Shown here: positions 52,101-60,091 of the stretch, piece after piece
How the letters are laid out: each line of letters opens with the position of its first letter
How positions within the stretch are numbered: position 1 is the stretch's first letter
Assembly: GCA_902363665.1 (NCBI GenBank)
Contig: CABJAW010000011.1
Location: 83,822-147,821 of the forward strand
Source: Lachnospiraceae bacterium
GTDB lineage: Bacteria; Bacillota; Clostridia; Lachnospirales; Lachnospiraceae
Reading direction: 5' to 3'
Length of the DNA: 64,000 nt
Made by a program: the position numbers and the translations under genes
Notes under the pieces: generated by a model
Told to the model about the DNA's origin: nothing
Databases searched by the model: none
Seen by the model: the letters and a program-made list of their open reading frames with translations, nothing else

Positions 52101-52336
52101 TTGATATTCTATTGCAAGCATCGAATTACTCTGATAAAGAAAAAATCAATAATGTGGTGTACTCATACTTAGATGCTAACATTTCCAAATTTAAATTAGG
52201 AAGGTATAAATGTGGACTTCCTGGTCAAAATAATACACCTAGTTTAATGATTGGATTAGCAGGAATTGGATATGAGTTTTTAAAAATTTATGATAGTTCA
52301 TTGCCATCAGTATTGTCACTTAGTGTGGATAAATAG
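49124..52336 (+). CDS. lanM: class II lanthipeptide synthetase LanM
   Basis: The 1070-residue enzyme has the two LanM parts. The N-terminal DUF4135 dehydratase, about residues 130-600, contains VYKPRSLKLD, TDIHYENIIAF and LIDLEALFHNR as kinase-like catalytic segments. The C-terminal LanC-like cyclase, about 680-1060, has zinc ligands in TWCHGAPGI (about 936) and LCHGDLGN (about 985-986). It phosphorylates and eliminates Ser/Thr of the precursor, then joins Cys to form (methyl)lanthionine rings. The length is normal for LanM. The ATG follows AGGAGGTAGTAA. Only one LanM and one precursor are present, so this is a single-peptide system as far as seen. Confidence 0.93.
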   Translation: MLEKFLKGTYSFERQLGKNIVFSKDEIAIIHKRKAFWEKLVHIENLINLPYFSQINQSELNMLLGEKGFEAKENDDLKEWEAMDQAIRNKKYGSVDLPKFKWINPTTQKAEDDTPFINFFIPFIKYAKGRLDEQINKCGTRYLVNDNLQKDMVKILIGHLYKLCIRVLILELNVCREENQLQGENATERMEFYSNVILKDEQYWEGLLVEYPVMYRLISKGVNNWINNMCDLLTRFSADQNYLCSIFRDNSRSFSIIKLDGDMSDAHNGGKTVFKLTLSNNKTIVYKPRSLKLDRYFNEVLEWYNSQCVKYPIYQPKIIDRETYGWMEFIENKKCQKESELEEYYYKIGVMLGLLYLLRTTDIHYENIIAFSANPVLIDLEALFHNRFHILEQNTAPGKITGIIEGSVRNVGILPNLTWHSKNHGGVDISALGGDSNQIVPMEMPVIKDYLSDEIRIEYDKGRLHSSNNRPISDDKKINIYNYRLSIEGGFLEAYSTIKESMNTFKQLVEIFKTVKVRQIIRSTQQYSTLLNIGTHPDYLRSGLDREMLFTTLYKEGKFEKKYNLVAPYEIKDLLDNDIPFFVNYPDETKLLHSRGKIEGVYEERGIDLVKGQLENMSEENCEIQLNFIRMSLMDEEKYTVNPVLVRRHDKDEKRLLEIECYKKAKEIGEELARTAISGNSAEDIGWIITNVTGVEETNWSVEPSGIDLYNGTPGILLFMAALYKITREEKYLEITKRGMNGIIKTLEKCLSIKNEMEKETVIGAYTGETSNLFPLIVIGDIIGEDYTELCSKILSNTINVVDKDENFDVVAGAAGCILQTYNVVGRKGLEKKSIELISKCADYLIVKATKKDDMMMWKPQIASNALAGYSHGAAGIALALIKAGEILGKIEYFIAAEKALNYERSLYVEKEKNWADIRALGGVTNYSQGIIPATWCHGAPGILMSRIIMLEYIKEEKAIKKIKKEIEVSLETTIFKGFGKSHCLCHGDLGNIDILLQASNYSDKEKINNVVYSYLDANISKFKLGRYKCGLPGQNNTPSLMIGLAGIGYEFLKIYDSSLPSVLSLSVDK

Positions 52337-52350
52337 AATGAATTGCATTG

Positions 52351-52378
52351 GTGCTCATAAAGATAGCTTTATGAGCAC
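52351..52378 (+). promoter_or_regulatory. perfect hairpin between lanM and lanT
   Basis: GTGCTCATAAAG (52351-52362) pairs perfectly with CTTTATGAGCAC (52367-52378) around ATAG. No T-run follows, so it more likely affects mRNA stability or processing than termination. lanT begins 22 bp later. Confidence 0.55.
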
Positions 52379-52399
52379 ATTGAATAAAGGAGGAAAAGG

Positions 52400-54535
52400 A
52401 TGTTATATAAGAAAGTTCCTTTCATTCAACAAATGTCGGAATTAGACTGTGGAGCTGCTTGTTTGACTATGATATTGCATTATTACAACAATAGAGTTCC
52501 GCTTTTTGAAGTGAGTAGAAAATGTTCTTTTTCTAGAAATGGATTGACATTAAAGGGAATTATAGAAATTAGTATGTCTTATGGATTAGAGAGTAGGGCG
52601 TATAAATTATTCGATGACTATGGAATAAAAAATTTTAAAGAATATTTGCCAGCTATCTTATTAAATAAGAAGGGACATTATGTAGTGCTAGAGGAAATAA
52701 ATAAAAGACATATTGTAATAGTAGATCCAGAAATTGGCAAACGGAAAATATCTGTGAATGAAAATTTACAAGATTACTTTGAAGCCATTGTTATTTTAAA
52801 GAAAACATCAGAATTTGTAGAAAAAAAACACTATATTAATAATGTTACATTGGCTATAAAGCAGAATATGGGTTCATTAAAAAAATTGTGGGGTAGTATA
52901 ATTCTTTCATTTGCAATTGAAGTATGTAGTCTTATATTGCCTATATGTACTCAAATTATCATAGATGTAGCTATTGGAAGGGGAAATTATGATATTATAT
53001 TACTTGTATTTTTACTTGGAATAGGAGCAGTTTTGCTTTATGGCGTATTAAGTTATTTGAAGAGTAATATAATTTTAAGTATGTCATATGACTTTTGGAA
53101 AAATTTTTCAGAGGATATTATCAAAAAATTATTTCACTTACCGATTAGTTATTTTGATATCCGCTCATCAGGAGATATTTCAAATAGAATTAACAACATA
53201 AATTTGATTAAAGACACTATGGCAAGAATAGGTAATTCTTTAATAATTAACTGTTTATCTATTTTAGTTTTTGGAATAGCTATGATGTGCATGTCAATTA
53301 GATTATCTTTAGTAATTTATGGTATTGCTATTTTTCAGGCTGTATTTTTTTATTTTTGCATGAAACATACACGACGGCTTATGCATGAAAATTTGGAGAG
53401 GCAAGAGGTTACATATACATATTTATTAGAAGTTTTAAAAAATATATTATTTATTAAAAGCTCAGATTCTAGTATTGATTCTATTAATCAGTGGAGGGAA
53501 ATTTTTTCGCAACAGATGACAACTAGTTCGCACAAAGAAAAATTTTCAAATTTGTTTCAATGTATACTAATGGTATTAAAACTTACTCCGTCAATTTTAT
53601 TGCTTGCTCTTGGAAGCTATGAAATTGCAGCAGAAAGATTATCATTGGGTGGTCTAATGGCGTTAGTATCTATTGGAAGTATGTTTATTAATCCTGTTTC
53701 AGCACTTGCAAATGATATGCAAGATATAGTGTATTTACGTTCTGTTTTAGAGAGACTTATGGAAATATATTATGCGGAGAAAGAAGAGAATATAAATAAG
53801 AAGGGAATTGAAAAAGAAATTCAAAGAATTCAACTTACAAATGTGAGCTTTAAATATTTTAAGTCAGGAGAAAATATTTTGAAGCGTATTAATATTTCTA
53901 TTAAAAGAGGAGAAAAAATAGCGATAGTAGGAAAAACAGGCTGTGGGAAAAGCACATTGATTAAACTAATTTTAGGATTATATAAGCCAACGGAAGGACA
54001 ACTTATGATTGATGGAAATAAAATTACAGAGTTGGATGTTAATGATTATAGGAAACATATCGGTATTACTATGCAGGAGGCTTATTTTTTTGATGATACA
54101 ATTGAAAAAAATATTGATATTTCAAAAAAATGTGAAAAAATGCAAATACAAAAAGCTGCTCAGATGGCAAGACTGGATCAGGATATAAGTTGTATGGAAA
54201 AAGGATATGAAACTAGAATAGGAGAAAATGGAAAAAATTTATCAGGTGGACAAAGACAACGGCTTTCTATAGCTAGAGCATTAGTGAAGAATCCGGATAT
54301 TATTATTTTTGATGAAGGAACCGGCCAGTTAGATGCAATAACTGAAAAAGAGATTTATAAAGAACTAAAAAATAATAATATAACACAAATTATTGTAACT
54401 CATCGCCTTTCTACTATAAAAGATGCAGATTACATATATTTAATAGAACAAGGGGAGATAGTGGAACAAGGAATGCACAAAGATTTAATTGAAACTGAGG
54501 GTATGTATGCAAAGATGTGGAAAGAACAAAATTAA
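52400..54535 (+). CDS. lanT: LanT peptidase-containing ABC transporter
   Basis: The 711-residue protein has an N-terminal C39 peptidase: Cys17 in LDCGAACLTM, His in KKGHYVVLE (about 93), Asp in VDPEIG (about 109). The middle has about six membrane helices, and the C-terminal ABC ATPase has Walker A GKTGCGKSTLIKL (about 515), LSGGQRQRLSIARAL (about 615) and Walker B IIIFDEG. It removes the leader after a double-glycine-type site (GA here) and exports the modified peptide. It is coupled in the cluster to lanM by a short gap and is of ordinary LanT length. Confidence 0.93.
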   Translation: MLYKKVPFIQQMSELDCGAACLTMILHYYNNRVPLFEVSRKCSFSRNGLTLKGIIEISMSYGLESRAYKLFDDYGIKNFKEYLPAILLNKKGHYVVLEEINKRHIVIVDPEIGKRKISVNENLQDYFEAIVILKKTSEFVEKKHYINNVTLAIKQNMGSLKKLWGSIILSFAIEVCSLILPICTQIIIDVAIGRGNYDIILLVFLLGIGAVLLYGVLSYLKSNIILSMSYDFWKNFSEDIIKKLFHLPISYFDIRSSGDISNRINNINLIKDTMARIGNSLIINCLSILVFGIAMMCMSIRLSLVIYGIAIFQAVFFYFCMKHTRRLMHENLERQEVTYTYLLEVLKNILFIKSSDSSIDSINQWREIFSQQMTTSSHKEKFSNLFQCILMVLKLTPSILLLALGSYEIAAERLSLGGLMALVSIGSMFINPVSALANDMQDIVYLRSVLERLMEIYYAEKEENINKKGIEKEIQRIQLTNVSFKYFKSGENILKRINISIKRGEKIAIVGKTGCGKSTLIKLILGLYKPTEGQLMIDGNKITELDVNDYRKHIGITMQEAYFFDDTIEKNIDISKKCEKMQIQKAAQMARLDQDISCMEKGYETRIGENGKNLSGGQRQRLSIARALVKNPDIIIFDEGTGQLDAITEKEIYKELKNNNITQIIVTHRLSTIKDADYIYLIEQGEIVEQGMHKDLIETEGMYAKMWKEQN

Positions 54536-54648
54536 ACAATAATATTGAAAATATAAGAAAAAATTACTCAGTCGGTCGATTTTATTACATGTTTTTTATT
54601 AATAATATTTTAAGAGTATAATAAAAATTGTAAGGAGGACAAGAAAAA

Positions 54649-55317
54649 ATGAAAAAAAATAGCTTTTTAATTTTAGGATTGACGCTTGTGCTATGCACTG
54701 CTACACCTTTCTCTGTTTATGCGCAAGATATAAATGGAGATGATTTGGTGATGATGCAAGAAACAGACTTTGAAAAAATGATTGCAGAGATTTTATCGAT
54801 AAAATCTGAAAATCCAGAACTTACAGAAGATGAAGTGTTGAAAATTATGGATGAACAGGAGTTCGGAGATAAGAGAGATATAAGAGGAATTACAGATATT
54901 TGGAACTCTCTTACTGAATCAGAAAAAAGGTTGTGTATTCGTTATCCATTTGATGCACTTAAGGTTAATACTGCAAGAAAAATTGCAACTGAACAGACGG
55001 AGAGAAAGTTTGGATATAGTGGATTAGGAGATAGAAGTGATGCTTTTAGACATGGTATTTGGAATGCGGAAATGAGTATTTTGCTCGGTAGTAAAAAAGC
55101 AGAGTTATTTGCTACTGCACATGAAGATAAAGATGTTTCTGGAGATGAATCCGATGGCTTCCCTAAAATAGCTCATAAAGAAATGGATTTACATAATAAT
55201 GAAGTGGGGAGATATATAGGAGAAGAAAATGGAAATGCTTCCGAAGATGAACTTGCAGATATAATTTATTCGAATATTTATTCAGAGTCTACTCAATTTG
55301 TATGGTTGCATGATTAA
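54649..55317 (+). CDS. exported DUF6973-like protein in the lanthipeptide cluster
   Basis: The 222-residue protein has a signal peptide (KKNSFLILGLTLVLCTATPF, cleavage near YAQD), an acidic segment, and a domain with GDRSDAFRHGIWNAEMSILL, FATAHED and KEMDLHNNEVGRYIGE. This His/Asp-rich pattern fits DUF6973, whose activity is not known to me; it may bind metal. TATAAT at 54617-54622 precedes AAGGAGG and the ATG. It lies downstream of lanT and ends with a strong terminator, so it belongs to the cluster unit or a single-gene unit at its edge. The role could be immunity, a leader-processing aid or an independent secreted effector. Confidence 0.7.
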   Translation: MKKNSFLILGLTLVLCTATPFSVYAQDINGDDLVMMQETDFEKMIAEILSIKSENPELTEDEVLKIMDEQEFGDKRDIRGITDIWNSLTESEKRLCIRYPFDALKVNTARKIATEQTERKFGYSGLGDRSDAFRHGIWNAEMSILLGSKKAELFATAHEDKDVSGDESDGFPKIAHKEMDLHNNEVGRYIGEENGNASEDELADIIYSNIYSESTQFVWLHD

Positions 55318-55321
55318 TAAA

Positions 55322-55371
55322 AATAGTAAGATAATCAATGGAATGTCCTTGTTTGTCTTACTATTTTTTAG
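55322..55371 (+). terminator. terminator ending the lanthipeptide cluster
   Basis: AATAGTAAGA (55322-55331) pairs perfectly with TCTTACTATT (55356-55365), followed by TTTTAG. It marks the right end of the cluster. Confidence 0.8.
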
Positions 55372-55463
55372 TATTGCGTAATTAAATACTCCTATTATTT
55401 GTATCAAGAAAATGTGAAAAGGGTAGCATGGTAGTATCACGTATATTTAAGGAGTAAACGATT

Positions 55464-55601
55464 ATGGAAAGCCGGATTAAAATGCTTCGGGAAAAAAGGG
55501 GCTTGATACAGGAGCTTCTAGCAGTAGAGATAGGAGTAACACAGCAAATGCTCAGCAAATATGAAAAGGATATTACCATCATAAAAGTAGATGTCTTGTA
55601 A
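55464..55601 (+). pseudogene. XRE regulator truncated by IS66 insertion
   Basis: AAGGAG precedes an ATG at 55464. The frame reads MESRIKMLREKRGL, then IGVTQQMLSKYEKD, a typical XRE helix-turn-helix. It ends abruptly after ...KVDVL, where the stop TAA is formed by the first bases of the IS66 end (GTAAACG at 55598). Related regulators continue for another 20-60 residues. No continuation of the gene is seen on the other side of the IS element. Confidence 0.7.
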
Positions 55602-55653
55602 ACGCCAAACCACAAGTACCTTGATAAATATCCGGCCGCTCCTGGCGGCCGTG

Positions 55654-57297
55654 TCATTTTTCACTGGCTTTCTTTGGCTTTCTGATGTATTCCGGCAGCT
55701 TTTCTGACCAGGGCAGGAGATCAGCTAAAAAATCTGTACTGCTTTCATCCTGGTGTTTTGGAATCTCGGTCAGCAGATATTCGAAATATTCATACGGCTT
55801 CAGACCATTTGCTTTTGCTGTTTCTGAAATGCTGTAGATGATTGCAGAGGCGGATGCACCATGCACCGTGTCGATCATCTCCCAGTTTTTCTTCCCGATA
55901 CAGAAACCGCGGATTGCCCGTTCGCTCGCGTTGTTATCCATCGGCACATTCCCGTTTTCCAGAAAAACTCTCAGATACGGCTCCTGGTTCAGCGCGTAGG
56001 TGAACGCTTCCCTGGCTTTCCCACTTTTGGGCACCCTGCCGGAATTCTGTTTCACGTACGCAAAGAAAGCATCCACCAGTGGTTTCACCACCAGCTGACG
56101 TTTTTCAACCCGCTCATCCGCAGAAAACCCAGACAGCTTCCCTTCCTCGCGGTAGATGGCACGGATCTGGTTCATGAGCAGATCCAAAATCGACTGTTTC
56201 CGCAGTTCTTTCGGAATGACCTCCAGTGCTTCCTCAAACTTCCTTCTGCAGTGCACCCAGCAGCCTGCGATCTTCAGGTCTTCCTTTTCTTTTTCCAGTG
56301 TATGGTAGACCTGATAGCCGTCTGTCACACAGATGCCGTTATAATCCTTCAAAAACTTCCGCGGGTGGGATGCGTTCCGTGTTTTCTGGTATTCGTATAG
56401 GATAACCTGTTCTTTCTGGTACAGGCATCCGGACCGGTAGACCCACATCCAGCTTTTGCTGCCTGCGGGCCGGCCGTCTTTATTCACCAGGACCGGTGTT
56501 TCATCTGCCTGTATGACCGGATACCGGTACAGCAGCGTATGCAGGTAATCATACAGCGGCCCGAAACAGCTTTCCCCAAGCCGGATGACCCAGTTTGCCA
56601 TGTTCTGTCTGGTAATGGCAAGGCCATACCGTTCGAATTCTTTTTCCAGCCGGTACAGCGGGACTGCATTGACATACTTGCCGTTCAGGACTGCAGCTGC
56701 CAGGGATGGGGAAACAAGGCTTCCAGAAAGCAGTTTTTTCGGATGTGGCGCTTTTACCATGCGGTCGTCTGTTTTACTGGAATAAACCCCGACATGGTGT
56801 TCCTCCACCTCCACTTTTGCCGGGACAAAACGGTAACACCTTGAAATGGCATCCGGGAGCTGCTTCCAGCCCTTTTCCCCGAATTCCGCAGCCAGTTCCT
56901 TTTCGCTAAGGTAATGGTCAATACGGCGGACTGGAAGCCCCGCCAGGTCTGCTTCCCTTTTACCGGCCTGCTTTTTCTTTTTCGGCTGCTGCGGCTCCAG
57001 GCTGTCCGGCTCCGGGACATCCAGGTCGCAGACTGCCTCTGCCTCATTAAAAAACACAATCTCCCCGTCCACTTCCATAAAACGGATCTGGCCAGGCCCT
57101 GCCATTTTTTCACTGGACCTGCCAAACCGGCTCTTTTTGGAAAGAACCAGCTGTTCCATCATCAGCTGCATTTTATCATTTAAGGCCTGCGTCTGCCTTG
57201 TCAGCCCCTCCATCTGGTCCTGAAGCCCCAGGAAGAGCTGTACCAGCAGCTCTTTGTCCAGTTTATTCAGTTGTTCTTCTGTGTATTTGAATGCCAT
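55654..57297 (-). CDS. tnpC: IS66 transposase TnpC
   Basis: The 547-residue transposase has an N-terminal leucine-zipper-like helix (about 10-50), a zinc-finger/linker region and the DDE domain: VIQADETPVLV (first Asp, about 265), KIAGCWVHCRRKF, ICVTDGYQVYH (second Asp) and DNNASERAIRG (Glu, about 455). A C-terminal IS66 tail follows. The length and motifs are complete, so it is probably active. A GC-rich hairpin GGCCGCTCCTGGCGGCC lies just after its stop (about 55634). Confidence 0.92.
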   Translation of the reverse strand: MAFKYTEEQLNKLDKELLVQLFLGLQDQMEGLTRQTQALNDKMQLMMEQLVLSKKSRFGRSSEKMAGPGQIRFMEVDGEIVFFNEAEAVCDLDVPEPDSLEPQQPKKKKQAGKREADLAGLPVRRIDHYLSEKELAAEFGEKGWKQLPDAISRCYRFVPAKVEVEEHHVGVYSSKTDDRMVKAPHPKKLLSGSLVSPSLAAAVLNGKYVNAVPLYRLEKEFERYGLAITRQNMANWVIRLGESCFGPLYDYLHTLLYRYPVIQADETPVLVNKDGRPAGSKSWMWVYRSGCLYQKEQVILYEYQKTRNASHPRKFLKDYNGICVTDGYQVYHTLEKEKEDLKIAGCWVHCRRKFEEALEVIPKELRKQSILDLLMNQIRAIYREEGKLSGFSADERVEKRQLVVKPLVDAFFAYVKQNSGRVPKSGKAREAFTYALNQEPYLRVFLENGNVPMDNNASERAIRGFCIGKKNWEMIDTVHGASASAIIYSISETAKANGLKPYEYFEYLLTEIPKHQDESSTDFLADLLPWSEKLPEYIRKPKKASEK

Positions 57298-57577
57298 AGC
57301 CGGAACTCCCTGTCTTTTTACTGGTTCTGATTATAGCATGTTTTCTGTATCAGCGCTAATCAGGCCATTTGGCCGTTTCGGCATTCTGACTGTGGATAAC
57401 ACATCCGAAAAGCGGTACTTTCAGCCGCTGGCTGGATGTACCATCCACATGTACCGGTCTGTATAGCGCCACGCTGTGCGGGGAGGGCCGTATGCGTGTG
57501 GATAAGTCCACAGCCGTGAAGCTTCTGCGGTTTTCTGATGGCTTTTACACTTTTTTATTTTCAGCATCCTGCACAAA
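57298..57577. other. tnpB-tnpC intergenic region with two DnaA-box matches
   Basis: This 280-bp gap is long for an IS66 element and holds no gene. It contains TGTGGATAA at 57391-57399 and 57497-57505, both perfect reverse complements of the DnaA-box consensus TTATCCACA. Whether they have a function is unknown; chance is possible. Confidence 0.4.
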
Positions 57578-57946
57578 CTACAGGAGATTCGGCGGCTGCC
57601 TGACTTCTGCAATCGGGTGTCTGGCCGTAATCTCCAACCCCTGCATCAGCATCCGGTACTGTTCTTCCGTCAGTTCGAGTGCTTCTTTTGCCGAACGCGG
57701 CCATCGGAAGGCACCATTATCCAGGCGTTTGTACAGCAGCAGGAAACCGTCACCTTCCCACAGCAGCGCTTTGATCCGGTCGCTCCGCCTGCCGCAGAAA
57801 AGAAACAGCGTATTTTTATCATACGGATCCAGGGAAAACTGGAAGCGCACAATCGCTGTGAGTCCATCGATCCCGCGGCGCAGGTCTGTAAATCCCGGTG
57901 CCAGATATACTTTTTTGAACTGTGAAACACGGGCATCATTCAGCAT
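57578..57946 (-). CDS. tnpB: IS66 accessory protein TnpB
   Basis: The 122-residue protein starts at ATG 57946 (MLNDARVSQFKKVYLAPGFT). It carries the IS66 Orf2 pattern: DLRRGIDGLTAIVRFQF, LFLFCGRRSDRIKALLWEGD and GFLLLYKRLDNGAFRWPR. It overlaps the end of tnpA by 11 bp, as usual. It is required with TnpA and TnpC for transposition in studied IS66 elements, though its chemistry is unknown. Confidence 0.9.
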   Translation of the reverse strand: MLNDARVSQFKKVYLAPGFTDLRRGIDGLTAIVRFQFSLDPYDKNTLFLFCGRRSDRIKALLWEGDGFLLLYKRLDNGAFRWPRSAKEALELTEEQYRMLMQGLEITARHPIAEVRQPPNLL

Positions 57947-58331
57947 GGCCGAGAGCCTCCACAAGGCAATGGACCATCTCCGGGGCAATATCCGAAAAGA
58001 TTTCTACAGAAAGCCCATCTGCATTCCGGATACAGGCCACCGGTGCTGCTGTGTTATGTCCGGGATTCGTAAGAAGCGTTACAGCTTCAGAACTCTTCCT
58101 GCGTGGGACAGGGAGCTCGATAAAAGCAGGGGCTCCGGTATTTGGAAGCAGGTCCAAGCATGCTTTCCGGACACGTTTGAGACGGTAGTAATAGTTTGCT
58201 TTTGTAATACCATGCTGGGCGCACCAGGCCGCCACGTCCATTTCCTTTGGACGGTTCTGACAGTCCCGTATCTGCTCTGCCCACTCCATGAGGCGGACCT
58301 GCTTTGCTACTATGCTGGTTTGTGATGCCAT
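57936..58331 (-). CDS. tnpA: IS66 accessory protein TnpA
   Basis: The 131-residue protein has an N-terminal helix-turn-helix-like region (WAEQIRDCQNRPKEMDVAAW, CAQHGITKANYYYRLKRVRK), typical of IS66 OrfA proteins. A C-terminal region of unknown fold, ending EMVHCLVEALGHAE, follows. It is the first gene of the IS. Upstream is a perfect 12-bp inverted repeat (GTCAAAAAAGTT 58356-58367 / AACTTTTTTGAC 58376-58387). Confidence 0.85.
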   Translation of the reverse strand: MASQTSIVAKQVRLMEWAEQIRDCQNRPKEMDVAAWCAQHGITKANYYYRLKRVRKACLDLLPNTGAPAFIELPVPRRKSSEAVTLLTNPGHNTAAPVACIRNADGLSVEIFSDIAPEMVHCLVEALGHAE

Positions 58332-58355
58332 TTTGACTCCTCCTGATTATAGCCG

Positions 58356-58387
58356 GTCAAAAAAGTTGAGTACTTAACTTTTTTGAC
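58356..58387. repeat. perfect inverted repeat upstream of IS66 tnpA
   Basis: GTCAAAAAAGTT and AACTTTTTTGAC are 12-bp perfect arms around GAGTACTT. It could be an operator for TnpA or block readthrough from outside. Confidence 0.6.
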
Positions 58388-58489
58388 TCGGGTAGTTTTG
58401 TTGGAATTTATTATGGCATGGATTAGAGAGGGCAGAAAGGTACCTGCTTTTTACCGTTTACTTTTTGACTATCTTTTTATATCTTCTTA

Positions 58490-58535
58490 AATGTCCGCAA
58501 AGCCTTATTTTATCGGCTCTACGGGCATTTTGCTT
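58490..58535 (-). terminator. likely terminator of the integrase gene
   Basis: Imperfectly paired arms ATGTCCGCAAAGCC (about 58492-58505) and GGCTCTACGGGCAT (about 58515-58528) form a long hairpin downstream of the minus-strand integrase, with AT-rich flanks on both sides. Confidence 0.45.
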
Positions 58536-58537
58536 TT

Positions 58538-58612
58538 GTGGTAAACCTCACATATCTAGGTCTATCTTCTTATGTTTTCGCTATCAAGCGTGGTTAAAAT
58601 CGTGGTAAATAC
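58538..58612. repeat. GTGGTAAA arm-type sites beside the integrase
   Basis: GTGGTAAAC (58538-58546), GTGGTTAAAATC (58590-58601) and GTGGTAAATAC (58602-58612) lie next to the 3' end of int. Very similar repeats occur at the other end of this element (63904-63924). They resemble the Tn916 integrase arm-binding repeats (DR2, recalled as GAGTAGTAAATTC). Confidence 0.55.
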
Positions 58613-58615
58613 TTC

Positions 58616-59809
58616 TTATGCGATTAGACGCTGAACCTCTGATTTTGCGGTATCTATGGACGCATGAGCGTACCAGTTCATTGTGATACTGATATTTGAA
58701 TGTCCCATGATATACTGTAAATCTTTTGGGTTCATGTTCTTGCTTGCCAGTCTTGTGCAGAACGTATGGCGTAGCGTATGCGGTATGATATGTGGCAAGG
58801 GATTGTCTTTGTGGTGCTTGTTGTATTTCTTTATCATACGGACAAATAAGGCGTTGTAATCAATCGCAACTTTCGGCTTGCCCTTATGATTGACAAATAG
58901 AAAGTTGCTCCGTCCGTCTATCACAAATGGTTCTGCCTTTGGGCGTTTCTTCATAACCTGTTGAAACGCCTGTATTGTTTCTCTGCTTAATGGCACTTGC
59001 CTTATTCCGCTTTTTGTTTTAGGCGTTTCAATATAATAGCCCTGTTCCTTGCTCTTTAGTAACTGGTGGTCGATAATCACAACTTCATTCTTGAAATCAA
59101 TATCGGCTACTGTCAGTCCGCACAGTTCCGAGATACGAAGTCCTGTCTTTAACAGTATCAGCACATCATCATAATACTTGTGATACACGTTGTCCGTCTT
59201 AATAAATGACAGTAGGGCTTGTTCCTGTTCCTCTGTCAATGCGACTTTCTCTTTGGTATCATTTTCTAGGACTTCACTCAACTTGAAATCAAAAGGGTTT
59301 TTCCTTACACAATCGTCTTGTATGGCGATATAGAATGACGCTTTTAACGAACGTTTATGGTTGTTAATGGTATTGTAGGAAAAGCCTTTCTCTTTCATGC
59401 GTAACGCCCATTCCTTAGCGTCAGAGGGTTTGATTGTATCAATGCTCCTAGCACCCAACTTGTCCTCTTTCAATAACCGCATGAGTTGTTCCCGTTGTTT
59501 TATTGTGCTTTTCTTCACATTTGCCCTCTGTGCGTTCTGTTTGGCATAGAGTTGACAAAGCGTCATTTTCTTGCCTGTGCTGTCGATACCGTCCTCAATA
59601 TCCCGTCTTATCTGCTGTTCCAGTTCACGAAGTGAGGTTTTTTCCCGTTTTCCCTTTGGTGTCGGGTCTGTGGGTGTCAATCTCCAAGCATAAACATATT
59701 TTGTGTTTCCAAATGCGTCCACATATTTATATAAGTATTTCCCGTCTGTTCGTTGGCTCTCTCCAGTATGCAGGATACGTCCTTTGCTATCCCGTCTTTT
59801 TTCTTTCAT
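58616..59809 (-). CDS. int: Tn916-type tyrosine integrase
   Basis: The 397-residue integrase is close in size to Tn916 Int. It has an N-terminal arm-binding domain (KGRILHTGESQRTDGKYLYK, about residues 8-65), a core-binding domain (KSTIKQREQLMRLLKED, about 100-185), and a catalytic domain with Arg in KTGLRISELCG, HTLRHTF (His-x-x-Arg), GHSNISI and the nucleophile Tyr in NWYAHA (about 381). It catalyses excision and insertion of the element. xis and the rep gene follow upstream in the same direction. Confidence 0.93.
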   Translation of the reverse strand: MKEKRRDSKGRILHTGESQRTDGKYLYKYVDAFGNTKYVYAWRLTPTDPTPKGKREKTSLRELEQQIRRDIEDGIDSTGKKMTLCQLYAKQNAQRANVKKSTIKQREQLMRLLKEDKLGARSIDTIKPSDAKEWALRMKEKGFSYNTINNHKRSLKASFYIAIQDDCVRKNPFDFKLSEVLENDTKEKVALTEEQEQALLSFIKTDNVYHKYYDDVLILLKTGLRISELCGLTVADIDFKNEVVIIDHQLLKSKEQGYYIETPKTKSGIRQVPLSRETIQAFQQVMKKRPKAEPFVIDGRSNFLFVNHKGKPKVAIDYNALFVRMIKKYNKHHKDNPLPHIIPHTLRHTFCTRLASKNMNPKDLQYIMGHSNISITMNWYAHASIDTAKSEVQRLIA

Positions 59810-59887
59810 GGTGTCTGCTCCTTTCCTTGTTGGAAAGAGCCTTGATATGACTTGTGTTCATCATAACACATACAAGGCTCATTTGCA

Positions 59888-60091
59888 TTAGATTGCGTCC
59901 AATTTATCAATGACCTTTTCAAACTGTCGGCGTTTAATCTGTATGCGGTTGCCATTCATAATGAGCCAGCCAGCGTCCTTGTTTTCCTCTGCCAATCGTC
60001 TTAACTTGTTTTCTCCGATACGGAAATACTTAGACGCTTCTTCAATGGTAAGGGTGTATTTTTCCCATACGGGAATATCGTTGTTATTCAT
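59888..60091 (-). CDS. xis: Tn916-type excisionase
   Basis: The 67-residue protein has a MerR-like winged helix: [20 protein letters not shown], then [20 protein letters not shown] and a basic end. It matches Tn916 Xis in size and pattern. It bends end DNA and steers the integrase to excision. It overlaps the start of nothing but touches the rep stop at 60091, so the rep-xis-int genes form one unit. Confidence 0.9.
   Translation of the reverse strand: MNNNDIPVWEKYTLTIEEASKYFRIGENKLRRLAEENKDAGWLIMNGNRIQIKRRQFEKVIDKLDAI

Larger units (their letters stand above)
55598..58461. mobile_element. IS66-family insertion sequence
   Basis: Imperfect terminal inverted repeats bound the element. The left end reads GTAAACGCCAAACCACAAGT from 55598, and the right end, read inward on the minus strand from 58461, begins GTAAACGGTAAAAAGCAGGT; both continue ACCTT and match at 19 of 25 positions. 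Inside are tnpA, tnpB and tnpC on the minus strand in standard IS66 order. The length is 2864 bp. The 8-bp flanks GATGTCTT and TTTTTGAC do not match, so no target duplication remains. Confidence 0.85.

Noticed and set aside
55590-58469. 8-bp target duplication around the IS66 element
   Set aside because: The flanks GATGTCTT and TTTTTGAC do not match.
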